A DNA stretch of 64,000 nt from Beaufortia kweichowensis (lineage: Eukaryota; Chordata; Actinopteri; Cypriniformes; Gastromyzontidae), in NCBI GenBank assembly GCA_019155185.1, contig CM032804.1, forward strand, positions 4,746,492 through 4,810,491, read 5' to 3'. Under the pieces are notes generated by a model. It ran no database searches, was not told the DNA's origin, and saw nothing but the letters and a program-made list of their open reading frames with translations. A program made the position numbers and the translations under genes. Below, piece by piece: positions 51,701 through 63,000 of the stretch (within the stretch, counting starts at the first letter, position 1; every line of letters starts with the position of its first letter).

Positions 51701-54700
51701 AAGTGGGATATCCATCCCACGCTGCCAGACCTGAAACCATCAATGATAATATCAACATCTCGAAGGGGATCCAGTGTCAGTCCTATTGCGGTGTTATTAT
51801 GCAATCCAAAAATTGCATAATATCTGGCCTTACCGATTTTCTGTGGATTGAACGCTGCCACCACAAGCAGCAGGAGCCAGGCCTTCCAGTAAAGCGTTGA
51901 TATAGCCAGATTGGGAGGTTGATACCTAACATAGAACACTAAAGTCATTTCAGATTAAAACAACCCAGCCAAATGGAGTGATGGATGCCAGGATCAGTCC
52001 AACCACAATGTAAGCTTCAGCTTTGAATGCTAATAGTCCATGACACCCAGTAATTATTTGGCAATACAAAGCTGTTGACTCACTACATAATAAAGTGAAA
52101 AACAGAAGAATAAAGTGGGTGAAAGGTAAAGACCGTACCCTGCTGGCAGCTGAATGTTCTCTGGGTGATGGTATGTACAGAGGTTCAGCACAGCGTCTAT
52201 GAGTTGGATCCTCTCCACCCGCAACACCTCAAGGTCTACAGTGAATGACAAACGTTTAGATGGTCTTCAAACAGATGTTCTTATGTTGCATTCGGCCATG
52301 TTTATATGAAAAAGAGCTGCACTTTTAAGAACAATTTAGCATTTGACACAGATTAAAGTTTTCTTTAAATACAGCAGAACAATGTTAATGTTAATGCACT
52401 TTCTGTTTAACTTCACTATCTGTGCAGTCTGTATGCCCCAAAACCAAGTGTTATCTCACCATCTGACTGAACTCCAGCGGCTCTCTTTACCAGGTGATCT
52501 GCCAGCTCCATGGCATCAGCAGGACCCAGGGGCAAATCCCGTGACAGACCGATCACCAAAATACGCATTAGTGTGTCTTCAAGGAGAGGAACCTCAGAGC
52601 ACAGACGGAGAAAGAAACTAAAAAAGAAACAGCTTGGACTCAGAACAAAGACAAAAGTACAGAGTATTTACTAAATAATATTCTATCCTGAAGATTATGT
52701 CTTACTTTCTGTCACTCTCAGGCGGCCAGTTGTCCCACTTGTAATACGTTTCGGGTTGCTCCGTGAAAAGCACTTTGTGGAGGCTGTCGAATCAACAAAA
52801 TGCAATTCGAACAAACTTTCTTAAGTCACTAATTTTTTTCAAATATTTTTCTTTACGTACCAGTGCACATAATCTTTAGGTCCTACTTTACTGATGGTAG
52901 GAACCACTGAATGAAGCCACCACACAGCATCTCTCTGGATGGCAGCGATCTGATTTTGAAAGGCCCTTAACGCCTCCAGGTCTAAAACAGAAACACGTAT
53001 GGATATTTGTTATGGTCAACAGTTCAAAACGTAAGAAGCATAAGGCAGTAAAAGATCTTACTCTTCTTCTCTCCTTTGTCCCAGGCGATACCAGCCTCTT
53101 TCACTTGAGCTGTTATACCCAGCATCATAGACACCGTCAACAGATCTGTCACTTGGATAACAAAGCGCTCCTAAGACAACAAGAAAATATAAAATCATTG
53201 CCTGTGTCATATCATAAAGTACTGACAGATACAAACACCAGAAGAAGAGTCTCACTTTAAACTCCATGTCCACGTAAGTGGCCTCCTTCCTCTCCTGCAT
53301 GAGGCCCAAACAAAAGGATTGGAAGTTGATCTCATGTTTGGTTTGTTTAATGATTTCCCTGAGCAAGGCCCGGGAGGCTCGCAGGTAATCGTCTTTGTTG
53401 GTCAGTAGGTCCTGGAAGACCATGGCTAGAAACTAGAGGACAAAAACATGGCAAAGAATATATAATTTGTAATGCTTCAACCTAGGTGAGGATGCACATG
53501 AAAATGTTACACATGACACTTAAGAAAAACAGATGATTAAGACATTTAAAGTCACCTTGGGTGCCTGTTCTGGGCTGTGTTGCAGAACTGTATGGAGCAC
53601 TTGCATATTATTAGGATTTCTGGCATTTGACAGCTCATTAAAGATTACAAACTTCACCATGGTCCCCAGATTATCTCTGTGAGCATTCAAAAGCTCCCTG
53701 TAGAGATAAAGAAACAACCAAATGTTAATAAAGAAACTTTTGTAAAAGGGTACTGTGTTCTACTGGGACACATAAGACTGAAGAAGTGATGTTCACCTGA
53801 CAGACAGCATGTAGTGGTTAAGAAGAACTTTAGGTTTGAGGCGGATCTTGATGAGGTTTGAGATGACCTCCATATCATCTGAGCCATGTGTGTTACAGTT
53901 CATACACAGAGACATGAGAAGATCCTGTGCTGGTCGAGTCAACTACACAAACACACATAACACCAAACAAATCAGATCTATATTATTTATACACCAGCAT
54001 AAATAACTACTAGTTTTTAATGCCCAAAGCAAAAACAATTCACTATTTATTGATAAGTCTGTCGATTTTCTAAATCTGTAGATCCAAATATCAAATGATA
54101 TAAATAAACAGACAAATACGTTTAATTGCTTGGTCTGTTACTTTAAAGGTCTAATTTGGCAAGTCCTTGTACCTTTGGATTCTGCAGCCACATCTCAAGT
54201 CTCTGCACGGCCATCAGCCGGACCTCTTTATAGCCACAGGTGGCTGTCAAAAGGCGCAAAAGGTTTCTGGACACGTTGTCCATAGGCTGTCGACGGGTTA
54301 GCTGATCCCTCAAAACATCTAAAACATACTCCTCCACACTTTCAGCCAGCTCATCATACCTACAGCCAAAGAGGTTACTTGAAAAAACACCAACTGCAGT
54401 ATTCTGTATAAATTTTAAAAACAACAGAATTTACTTTTCAATGTGTTGTTAATACCTAGGCATGACCTGTCCATCATCCTCAGGACTGAGTTTCTCTTCA
54501 GCAATTAAAAGCTCAGTTTGACCTTCATCTTCATCGGGTGTGGAAGGATGAGGGCTGTTCCCTGAAAACCACAACATCCTAAATGTTAAATGCTTTCTTT
54601 TTTGTGAGGCACTTTAACAAATCTCCCTGCTAAAAGAATACGTGTGAAATACACACTAGTCTGGGACAGAGAAACCTAACCTGCACTGAGATCTCCCCCT

Positions 54701-56493
54701 GATCTTCCTGTTTCTGTCTGAAGAAGCATACTCTTAGGAGGCATCTTGGTTGTGAAGGCAGTCTGGATGTTGTCAACAAAGGTTTTACAGTGAGAACTGT
54801 CCACCCAGATACGCTCACCAAGAGAGTCCTCAATGTAGACCTGGAAAATGTCACAATGACAGAAAATAAGTTTCCTAATTACTGTTATATCAATGTGTGC
54901 CAAATCCAGCATTGACTCGCACTTTGACAAATATCTCAGGCCAGTTTTCATCCTCCTCATAGGCTGCCATTAACAGGTTGCAGGCTAAAACGGACACCAG
55001 GTTGTTTCCTTTGGCCTTGAAGTTAATGGAGGCGTCACGGCGGAGCAAACTGCAAAGAGCCTGAACAAAGACATAACACACATTTATGCACTTAGCGGAT
55101 GCTTAAATTGCCTTCAAGGTATACATTTAATCAGATTTGTGTGTTTCCTAGGAATTGAATTTACATCCTTAGCATTGCAAGCACAGTTCTATTACAACAC
55201 AAGAGATAAGACATGTTATCTACCTCTATGACACCCTCAGTGGCAAAAACATTGGGCTTGATTTTGGCCAGGAACATGAGGCTGAGGTAGAGCGTCATGT
55301 CTGGCTTGGCCCGGTTCATCTTCAGTTGTTTGACGGCCCCACAGAGAACGCCTTCAATGCGGTCATCATTACCCTCGGCCTCCGCTGCCTCAATTTCATC
55401 CAGAAGAACAGCAGGGGGGACTGAAACACAAGCAAACATGTTATCTCAATGCACTTTATGAGTCAAGACATATTTTATTATATTACACCAAAAATTATAT
55501 ACTTGGAAATATTACTTGGATGTAAACGTACTAAAAGTGTTTGGATGTTGTTGCATGCTTTTTATGTCAAGAGCAAAAAATATCAAAGAAGCCATTTTTT
55601 ATAGAAGCAGCACATGCCAGTGTAAAATAATATTTTTGACCCTGTTTGTGAAAACCCAGCATGTCATTTTTTGGTCATTTACTGTTTTCAACATAAAATC
55701 ATCCTCCTAATTATAAAGAACATCCTGTGAAAATATAACCTTGATATCTTTAATATTGACTGAGTAATGACATGTCACACATTGAAATCAAACTTTGATG
55801 CTCATTATCTCAGAATTTGTTTTTGAGACTTTAGTCTGGTTTTCCCAGACAGGGTCACATTTTTAAACCAATAATGTCTTTTTAATTAACTGTTTTTAAA
55901 CAATGGATTTATGTTTATTACCATTTAAGTTCATTTGTTTTTTGCTATGGCAAAGAAATTATCATCAAGAATTTTACTACTGAATATTTTGAATAACAAT
56001 GAATAACAACTTTAAGACCTTCAGTTCTTTGCAGTCAAAAACAATCACTTCTTATTGTTCTCACCTTCAATAGGAATTACAGACGGCTCTTTGATGGATG
56101 GCGAAATTGATCTTTTGTCAACAGCAGCCACCTCAGCGAGTCGTGAGAGGGCACTGGGTGGAGTATTAGAGTGCTTTGGCCGTTTGGACAGGCTGGACAG
56201 ACCAGAGGATGACGGCAGAGATGAAGGTGCCTCTCTCTTGCGTTCTGGAGGCAAACCGGTAGATGCTGGTTTTAGGAGAGCTGGGTTTGCTTTTGGCTCA
56301 CTGCTCTGACTCTTGGCTCCAAGTGCAATAAAATCCCCTGGAGGTGGATGACCTGAGGAACATTACAGGACAATAAAGGCACATCAGAACAGGGCTACTT
56401 TACTCATGGCTTTTTATAATCACAGTTAAAATAGTTACCTGATGGTTTGGCACTACTAGGGCGCCTGATGCTTGTCGGCTTGGGTCTATTCAT
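39950..56493 (-). CDS. ints1: Integrator complex subunit 1, 47 coding exons
   Basis: INTS1 is the nuclear scaffold of Integrator, which cleaves snRNA 3' ends and terminates paused Pol II. Exons: 56439-56493, 56065-56352, 55224-55420, 54923-55060, 54681-54840, 54456-54561, 54173-54359, 53797-53942, 53556-53697, 53256-53432, 53062-53170, 52861-52981, 52706-52783, 52460-52617, 52139-52235, 51834-51925, 51670-51730, 51395-51592, 51160-51289, 50899-51078, 50611-50760, 50347-50526, 50176-50280, 49872-50039, 49682-49793, 49428-49586, 48839-48985, 48649-48747, 48435-48556, 48090-48344, 47854-48013, 47570-47692, 46420-46600, 45292-45415, 44862-44992, 44688-44775, 43903-44150, 42860-42989, 42615-42748, 42074-42275, 41712-41833, 41517-41626, 41307-41420, 40836-40906, 40668-40759, 40468-40577, 39950-40065. 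They sum to 2,190 aa, which matches human INTS1 as I recall it. Landmarks: MNRPKPTSIRRPS at the start; ISPSIKEPSVIPIE near residue 105; VEEYVLDVLRDQL; an acidic-basic linker (DDEEEGESKEQRVKKRQ, about 924-940); FLPTFMYCLGS near the end. The protein is mostly helical repeats with no catalytic motif. The exon 30 donor is GC; the exon 40 donor is uncertain. Confidence 0.96.
42761..42811. repeat. (CA)n/(AT)n microsatellite in ints1 intron
   Basis: A compound simple repeat, ACAC then a long AT run with two AAAT interruptions, between ints1 exons 38 and 39. It abuts the acceptor of exon 39. Confidence 0.9.
44338..44507. repeat. (ATT)n and (GATATAT)n simple repeats in ints1 intron
   Basis: TTATTA triplets run from about 44,341 to 44,399, and imperfect TGATATATA units from 44,452 to about 44,497, in the intron between exons 36 and 37. 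Confidence 0.85.
45693..45950. mobile_element. MITE-like element, copy 1 (ints1 intron 33)
   Basis: The element starts TGTGACCCAGTCTGTGAAAA and ends with CTGGTTTTCACAGACAGGGA then CACA. The reverse complement of the end matches the start over about 24 bases with few mismatches. It has no coding capacity. The interior shares long blocks (GATATCTTTAATATTG, AAATCAAACTTTGATGCTC, TTATCTCAGAATT) with the element at 55,635 to 55,859. TGTGACCC-type termini are common in cyprinid non-autonomous DNA transposons. A poly-T expansion lies at about 45,745. Confidence 0.75.
48014..48089 (-). other. 76-bp GC-AG intron of ints1
   Basis: Between exons 30 and 31 the only frame-preserving join is CAG|GCACGA ... 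TCCTGCAG|AGG. It rejoins LYQ to RLVSQDVGF as in other INTS1 proteins. No GT donor nearby keeps the frame, so this is a GC-AG intron of minimal length. Confidence 0.75.
49794..49871 (-). other. 78-bp stop-free intron of ints1
   Basis: This GT-AG intron between exons 24 and 25 is exactly 26 codons long and open in the host frame, so retention would insert 26 residues after LYSW without shifting frame. Splicing restores the conserved LYSWSESQDQ junction. Confidence 0.7.
55635..55859. mobile_element. MITE-like element, copy 2 (ints1 intron 2)
   Basis: The left end TTGACCCTGTTTGTGAAAAC matches the inverted right end (CTGGTTTTCCCAGACAGGGT then CACA). The interior is colinear with the copy at 45,693 to 45,950 but shorter, lacking the poly-T stretch and one duplicated GAAATC segment. 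Orientation is the same in both copies. No open frame. Confidence 0.75.
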
Positions 56494-56527
56494 TATGACA
56501 CGATTCCAAGGTCTAACTTAGGTTAAA
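56494..56527 (-). other. ints1 5' UTR part of exon 2
   Basis: Upstream of the ATG at 56,493 a TTCTCTCAG acceptor ends at 56,528, so the start codon lies in the second transcribed exon and the first exon is non-coding. Confidence 0.6.
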
Positions 56528-56944
56528 CTGAGAGAACAAAAACACTATAAGCTTCATATTATATAGAGAGTAGAAAGCTGATATAGGCATATCACTAGAG
56601 AATAATATATTTATGTATAAATGCATAATCTTTTGTTTATATTTACCTTTGGGCTCCACAACATTAACTTATTAATACTGCTGTGCGCAAGCATGAAAAA
56701 CGAAATGTACATGAAGTTTATACTTTTACTCTGTTTAAATGTTTAAAATATTTGTGCGTAAGCTGTAAATGGTTGATCTTTAAAACATTGTCTTGACTGC
56801 TAATGTTTTAGCAATACACAAATAAACAATAGCCAAATAATTTGTCTCCTAAATCAATCTGCCTGACACAGAGAATAACAGTATAGGAAATAGAATACAC
56901 TACTATGTAACAGTGAAATATTGATTTATTATTCTAAAAACTAC

Positions 56945-57060
56945 CTCAGTTGGTCAAAGGCTCTGCTACATGATTAGCCGTGTACTGTTTTTCTTCTTCG
57001 GCCGCAGGGAGAGTTTCTGTGCTGCACTGCGCCACCTGCAGCACTGAAGTCTAACTGCGC
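56945..57060 (-). promoter_or_regulatory. probable ints1 non-coding first exon and promoter
   Basis: A CTGAG|GTAGTT donor lies at 56,945/56,944. It ends a GC-richer segment (GCGGCCGAAG, CTGCAGGTGGCGCA) that stands out from AT-rich flanks. This pairs well with the 5' UTR acceptor at 56,528. The right edge is approximate. Confidence 0.5.
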
Positions 57061-59760
57061 CATGAATGCATGACGACAAGAATGAAGCTGTACATGGTTA
57101 GAATGCAAACAGGATAGACTTATTAATTTATTACATAATTAATAACTAACAATACTTCTACACCATTTATTTGTCGTTTAACATTTTAACAAGTTTAACA
57201 TTTACATATTTAAAATGAGTTGTTGGATCTGTTTACATAGTGCACAATAACACAAGCAAACAAAACTTAACAAAGTCTAAAACTGTTAATATGTTGCTTG
57301 TTCTTGGTTCATGTTAACAAATGTATTAACAAATATTAATAAATGACCCCTTACTGCAAAGTGTTACCCAGATTCTTTATTGCTATACTCACGCCAATAT
57401 GACTCAACACCATTTAAAAGTGTAGACACCATTCAGCAGTCAACACAAAATCATCATGCCATTAATCATTTACAGCTATTATAGACCTTGTGATCTATAA
57501 AGTCACCATGGTCATCTGTACCTTAAACTGATTGTTTGATCTAATGACTTGAGTGAGTAAATCTTTCTAAATCATATTTCTTTATTTTTATGCAGTATTG
57601 ACCTTTAAATTATGCTTCCAATTGTTTGAATTTTTTTTAAAACTCATACTCATGGTGATTTTATGCCTATGGGTAGCACTGAGCCTTTGGAGGAATGATG
57701 TTTTCAAGAATCTTTGCTTTGCAAATGATGTCAGACATGGAAACAGACATTACTCTGCCAGTCTGCCAGCCAAAAGAAAACACAACTTTCACCCAGCACA
57801 GAAAACCACACAGCACACACTGTAAGGTACTCAGCAAAAACAACATGTGCTTGTAATCTGACCTCTTCAGAGAAAATACACATATGTGCCTGGTTACAGT
57901 TGCTGTATATTGTTGAAAATGTATTCCTCTGACAATGATCTGCTTCTGAATGCCTTCCAGATATCCCCAGTTAAATCTGATGCCTCTCTTAAAATGCTGT
58001 AAATGGAACAAAATATGTCATGTTTTAACTTGGTGTGCAAGACAGATTTTGCAAGTATTTTCGTTTGACTTTATTAGGTATTTTAATTTACTTTTTTATT
58101 GCATTTTCTTAATCCGTAATTTTTAGCCAAGTCAACAGGCAGGATTGCTAAATTGTTCGCCACACAAAACTGCCCACTTGTTACATAAAGTGTTTTTCAT
58201 ATTAAACATATTTTGGTGATGTCAGTTGCACGCTTAGTCACTGCACCAAATATAAATTTACTGCCACATAGGGTTTAAAACCTGTAGATTTATATTGTGA
58301 AGAAGTATTTTGCTAACAGACACTTTTGATTAAACTTTATAAAAGTAAATCATTCACTGATTTAGCGAGACTAAAATTACATAAAAATTTTCTGTCACTG
58401 TGGATTTCTCAAAGGAAAATACTATAGTTATATTAATTATTATTAGTTATAGTTCATTATTAGTTATAAAAATACAACATTCTTACAAAGACTTGAAGTT
58501 GAACCTTCTAGTGACAGGAAGAATAAAGTAGGTCTGTCCAATGTTTAGTATAAGCTGACAAGCTGATCTTGAAGGGAAACGAGGATGTGTTTCCACTTAA
58601 AGACTTCTTTTTTACCTCCACATGGTGGTTTCCCACACATCCCACAGTATCCCATGGGAAGCAGAATGCCAGTGCATCATTTCTTTTGCGTTATTTGATC
58701 TCCATTTGTTTTTTTAGGTGTGTATACATGAATGGTTATGATTCTTTGATGCCTTAAGAAAGGCCCAAAGATCAAGTTTGTGTTTTTAGTAACATGATAT
58801 TTTTCAACTTCATCAAAACTATATTGGATTATTTCATTAAACAAAATGAAATAAATTATTTTACGCTATTGTCTCAATATCTTAACTATTTTCATTGTGC
58901 ATGCACACACACACTGTACATCAGCAAAAAAGCATACTACTTTCAGATGTCATATTGTATGATTGCCTGCATTCAATACTGACTTGATGATACAGATCTG
59001 AGGATTTAATAAAAGCCACCCAGAAATTGGCATAAAAGAATAAAGAATGCAGATCCCACAAACTTGTATATTATTAAACCCATATGCTTCTTCTGAGGAA
59101 AATATATTTTTACTGAGTCACCCACTGGCAGAGACAGAGAAGAGAGACGGAATGAAGGTATGGAGGACTAAAATTAAACAAACAAAACAAATAAATAATG
59201 GTAAATAAATTCACATAAATTATATATTTATAAATTATGTATTTATTTATTATGGTATTTTTATCCTAGTATTTATTTTCTATCATACTATATGCAAATA
59301 GATTCAAACATGACAAAATGATATGCTTACTGTCTCACTTTGACACAGCAATTGCTTTCCATGTGGTACTAAATGAGGTGTGACCATAGCAGGTGTTTGC
59401 ATCTGCTTTGTAAGCTTATTTTCAACTACTGGCAAGAAACATTTCTGAAAGACAGAGGGCGCTTTGGATGCTTGTCCTTGACATACATGTATTAGGAACA
59501 CAGTCCTTTACAGACGAAAAAATGAAGTAAATGGGTATAGATAAGATCTAATAACAGGTTGGTCACACCACAAATTATTTTGGCAGACATGCTACCTTTT
59601 GTAAATATATCTAGCATATTTCTAATTCAGCAACGGTCTTGTGGCATTTTGCATACATGTATAATTTGACATTTACAAACTGTTATTTGATCATTTTTAT
59701 GAATTATTATAACACACTCGTCCAAACTATTCACCAGTTGCGTCTATTTCTGGCCTCCCC
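57061..59760. other. intergenic between divergent ints1 and putative mafk
   Basis: AT-rich, with no supported exon on either strand. Short open frames have no domain or splice context. No complete repeat is recognised. Confidence 0.55.
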
Positions 59761-59773
59761 TGGTTTCCCGCCT

Positions 59774-59787
59774 GGCTGACGTCAGCA
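59774..59787. promoter_or_regulatory. CRE-type Maf recognition element (C-MARE)
   Basis: GGCTGACGTCAGCA matches the 14-base palindromic C-MARE consensus TGCTGACGTCAGCA at 13 positions, including the GC flanks that separate Maf from CREB/AP-1 sites. It also contains the perfect CRE TGACGTCA (59,777 to 59,784). It lies about 75 bases upstream of the likely transcribed first exon. Confidence 0.6.
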
Positions 59788-59831
59788 TAAAGTTATTTTC
59801 ATGAATGGAGGGGGCGGTCACGAGGAGCCGG

Positions 59832-59839
59832 TGACGTAA
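59832..59839 (+). promoter_or_regulatory. CRE/ATF-like site TGACGTAA
   Basis: A one-mismatch CRE (TGACGTAA), 48 bases downstream of the C-MARE and next to a GGGGGCGG GC box (59,809 to 59,817). Typical of a TATA-less, CpG-type proximal promoter. Confidence 0.45.
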
Positions 59840-59849
59840 GTGCTTGCGG

Positions 59850-60025
59850 AAGCACAGAGTGGAATGTTGATACATTGTTGTTGTTTTGTAGTTAATTTAG
59901 TTCAGGGAAACATTTCGCTTCGGTTGCAGGACGCGTATCCCGAGCGAGACAAGGCTCAACCTGTTGATACCACGACACTTCTCTGAGATTCTGCGCATTC
60001 CCGACAGAAATTCCGCGTTCACAAG
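59850..60025 (+). other. mafk: putative mafk non-coding first exon
   Basis: A CpG-rich segment ends in a strong donor, CACAAG|GTAAAG, at 60,025/60,026 on the plus strand. It follows GC-box and CRE promoter motifs and contains no sustained open frame, so it looks like a 5' UTR exon of a gene running right. In other vertebrates MAFK lies divergent to INTS1, and small Maf genes have non-coding first exons and a short coding part in later exons. I see no MAFK coding sequence in the remaining 4 kb. The assignment rests on synteny, and the left edge is approximate. Confidence 0.5.
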
Positions 60026-63000
60026 GTAAAGTGTGCGAGCTTTTCTGGGAGATGTTTTGAAATTCCTCTTGAAATTTGCTGATGTTCTCACGATGACCGA
60101 TAAGAATTCAGCCTGACCGTAACATTCATGTTGTTGATCTAAGCGCGCCTTAATATTAAACGGTAAAGTTTAATAAGAAATTGCAAGAAGTGTAGTAAAG
60201 AAACATACGCATTTATGTAACTTAATTGTAATAACAAAAATGTATCAAGTCTCTTACGGACACGTGTTAATTTTGCAACTTGACAACAAGATTATCTTTC
60301 AATCGCGCTACTTGTTTTCTACGTTGTATGAACCGCAACTTTAATTTCTATACATATTTTAATCTTATTAACATAACGTTTAAACTTTGCTTAAATATAA
60401 GTTTGTTACATTTTAGAGAATAGATGAAGTCGATGATAGTCAGTACAGTTTAAACTAAGTAAACAGCGGCGTCTCGTATTTTAGAAGAGTTTGGCGACAT
60501 GAATATCATCTTTTGCCGTTTTTAAAACGAAGGACATTTTTAAACTAATTAATATTACGACATAAGGAAAAAAACACGTGGTCTGCATTTAGGAATACTG
60601 GGACAAAGGGCACTGTGTGTGGATAGAAAAGCAATGAAAGACACGCCAGGACATCTAACAACTGTATAATGATCCTGATTCATGTGAGCCGCGCGGAGAG
60701 AATCGCTTTTCTCGCGCTCTTTAATCAACGTGAGGGTTCGAGAATAATGTGACGTTATGTCAAATCCTCAGTGCACGGCGCCGTGAACGCGCGCTTGTAG
60801 TGAATGTGACTGTGTATCTGTGTACCTCACTGTAGAAGGCGTATCTACCCTTATAACTCTCAGGGAGTTCTGCTTGTGAAGTCATTGCGTATTACAAAAG
60901 TGTTTTAAAGTCTTATAAATAAAATATGTAGATTATGCAGCAAATTCTTAAAGCCCTTTTCTTCAAGCCTGTCAAACCAAACAGTTCATAAGACCCACGT
61001 TTATTTATATGTATATAATGAATAGAATATTGTACCATTGTTTTTACAAAGTGCACCTAGCAATGGCAAGTAATACAACATGTATGACTTTGTGTTGTGT
61101 AGGTGATTGGAAATATTTAAGATCAGATTGTTGAACAATAATTTTGTCCACTTTATTCTGGCAGGTTAACACTAGTACTACGCCCTCACAGGAACAATGA
61201 GTCATGACTGGATAATGTGATTCATTTCCACAATGGATCATAAATATCTATCCTAAATCAATTTTCAAGTTATTAATACAAGTAAAAAACGAAGCATTTT
61301 GTATTATTAGAAGAGTGCATGTAAGTTCAAAGAAAATATGCAGTGAACTATATTTGGTATGAAACGTGACCATTTAAGGAGACTGTAAAACCTGTCATCC
61401 ATTTGTGAGGGGCCGCTTTAGACCACTTAATAATTTGGCTTTGTTTTTTAAGAGTCAGCAGAAGATCAAGTGTTGAGAGTGTCTGCTAGATCAGCATTAG
61501 GCTTTGCCTTGGAACAGTCCTATGGGAAACTGTATTGCTTGGAATGCCTGTCAACCAGTTGCTGGATCAAATTAAATGTAATGCCCCATATGTTGCTCAG
61601 TGGTTGTCTGTGTGTACAGTATGTATGTAAGACAGCATGAATAATCACTTCTGCTTGCGTGTCTCTAGATGAGAGACGTGTTCTGTCGTGACCTTTGTCC
61701 CGTGGCATGGAAAATCTTGGAGGTTGGCAACCTTATCATGTGTCCTTTTATATACTGTATGTGGGATTGTTTGACCTTGTCTGAGGGGTAGTCTGAGTCA
61801 GATTTGCTGAGGTATCTGTGGTAATAGCCTCCCACAGCCAGTATGTTGTCTGCATGCTGCATTTGGAAATCCAGGGGAAGTGCACGCACTGCACTGTCAT
61901 AAGACACACTCGTGGGATGGTCACTAGTAGGGGCAGGAATTTGTGCCCTGTCACTAAGCAATGGTCTGTGAGTAAACACTTTTAGATCAGCAGTGTTAGT
62001 GTTTCGCTAGTCACATGTCAGATCAGAGTTAGATTTGGTTTCCAATGCTTATCATCCTAGTATCAAGTAACCCGCACCTCTAAAGATAGTATAAAATAAA
62101 AAATCAATGACAAAAAACGATGGTTTGGATGGATGGCGTTTTGGAGAAGTGGAACTCTTACAGTATTCTGTGGTTAGGGCAGTGGGTCTTGAAAGTGAAT
62201 GAGACAGCGGTAGTGAGTTAATGACTCAAAGTGAAACAAGGGGGAACTCCAAACCCAACTATTGCGACAAGCGTCTGTTGCTTTTTGTTTAAACACCACA
62301 TTTTGACCTAGGCTGTGATGCTTTCACCAATTTTAATGAATCAGAGTCTTGTTGAATTGAGTTTGTCTCTAAATTAATTGCTAGGTTATGTTGTATTGAT
62401 ACATAATACTAGCATTTACATAATAAACTAGTTTTGATTGAGTTAGAGAGACAATAGTAAACTCACACTTGTGATGTATTGTTTTTTTGATGGTATTAGT
62501 ATATATTGTATAAGCAAGTTTAAGCTTATGGGTGTCTGCACCACAAAACAGCACCCTGCCCTTTTTCTTCTGCCCTCCACCGGTTTCTGGATTAAAGAGG
62601 AGTGACCTCACCACACTGTGGTCAGGTCTGTGGAAGAGCCGTCTGGTACTTATTTCTCAAGAGCTCATTTGGGTAACTGGATGTTTTGATTCTGTATTGC
62701 GCAATCCTCATGTCTGTCTTGTTTGCTGAAGACTAATGGTTAAACTTAAATGTCTGATCACATAAGGGCAGAGTTAGCAGAGCTGATGTTATGCCAGATA
62801 TGTGTTAAAATCAGTGGTGGGTGGTCACATTTATTCCACAAAGATTGTACCTCTGTACTTATTAACCTCATTGCATTGGCTTCCTTGTCATACATCCTGG
62901 GCGGGTTTGTCTTTGCTTTGCGCATACTTGACATTCTTCTGAATCCCTGCTTCCCAAGGTGGAAAGCAGCTTTGCAGTTATAGCCGCTTCTCCTCCCAGT

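Noticed and set aside
51325..51900. 191-codon plus-strand open frame
   Set aside because: It lies antisense to ints1 exons 16 to 18; the minus strand reads conserved INTS1 sequence there, so this is a shadow.
57598..57825. 75-codon plus-strand open frame between ints1 and putative mafk
   Set aside because: Low-complexity hydrophobic start, no family match and an overlapping minus-strand frame. No evidence of a gene.
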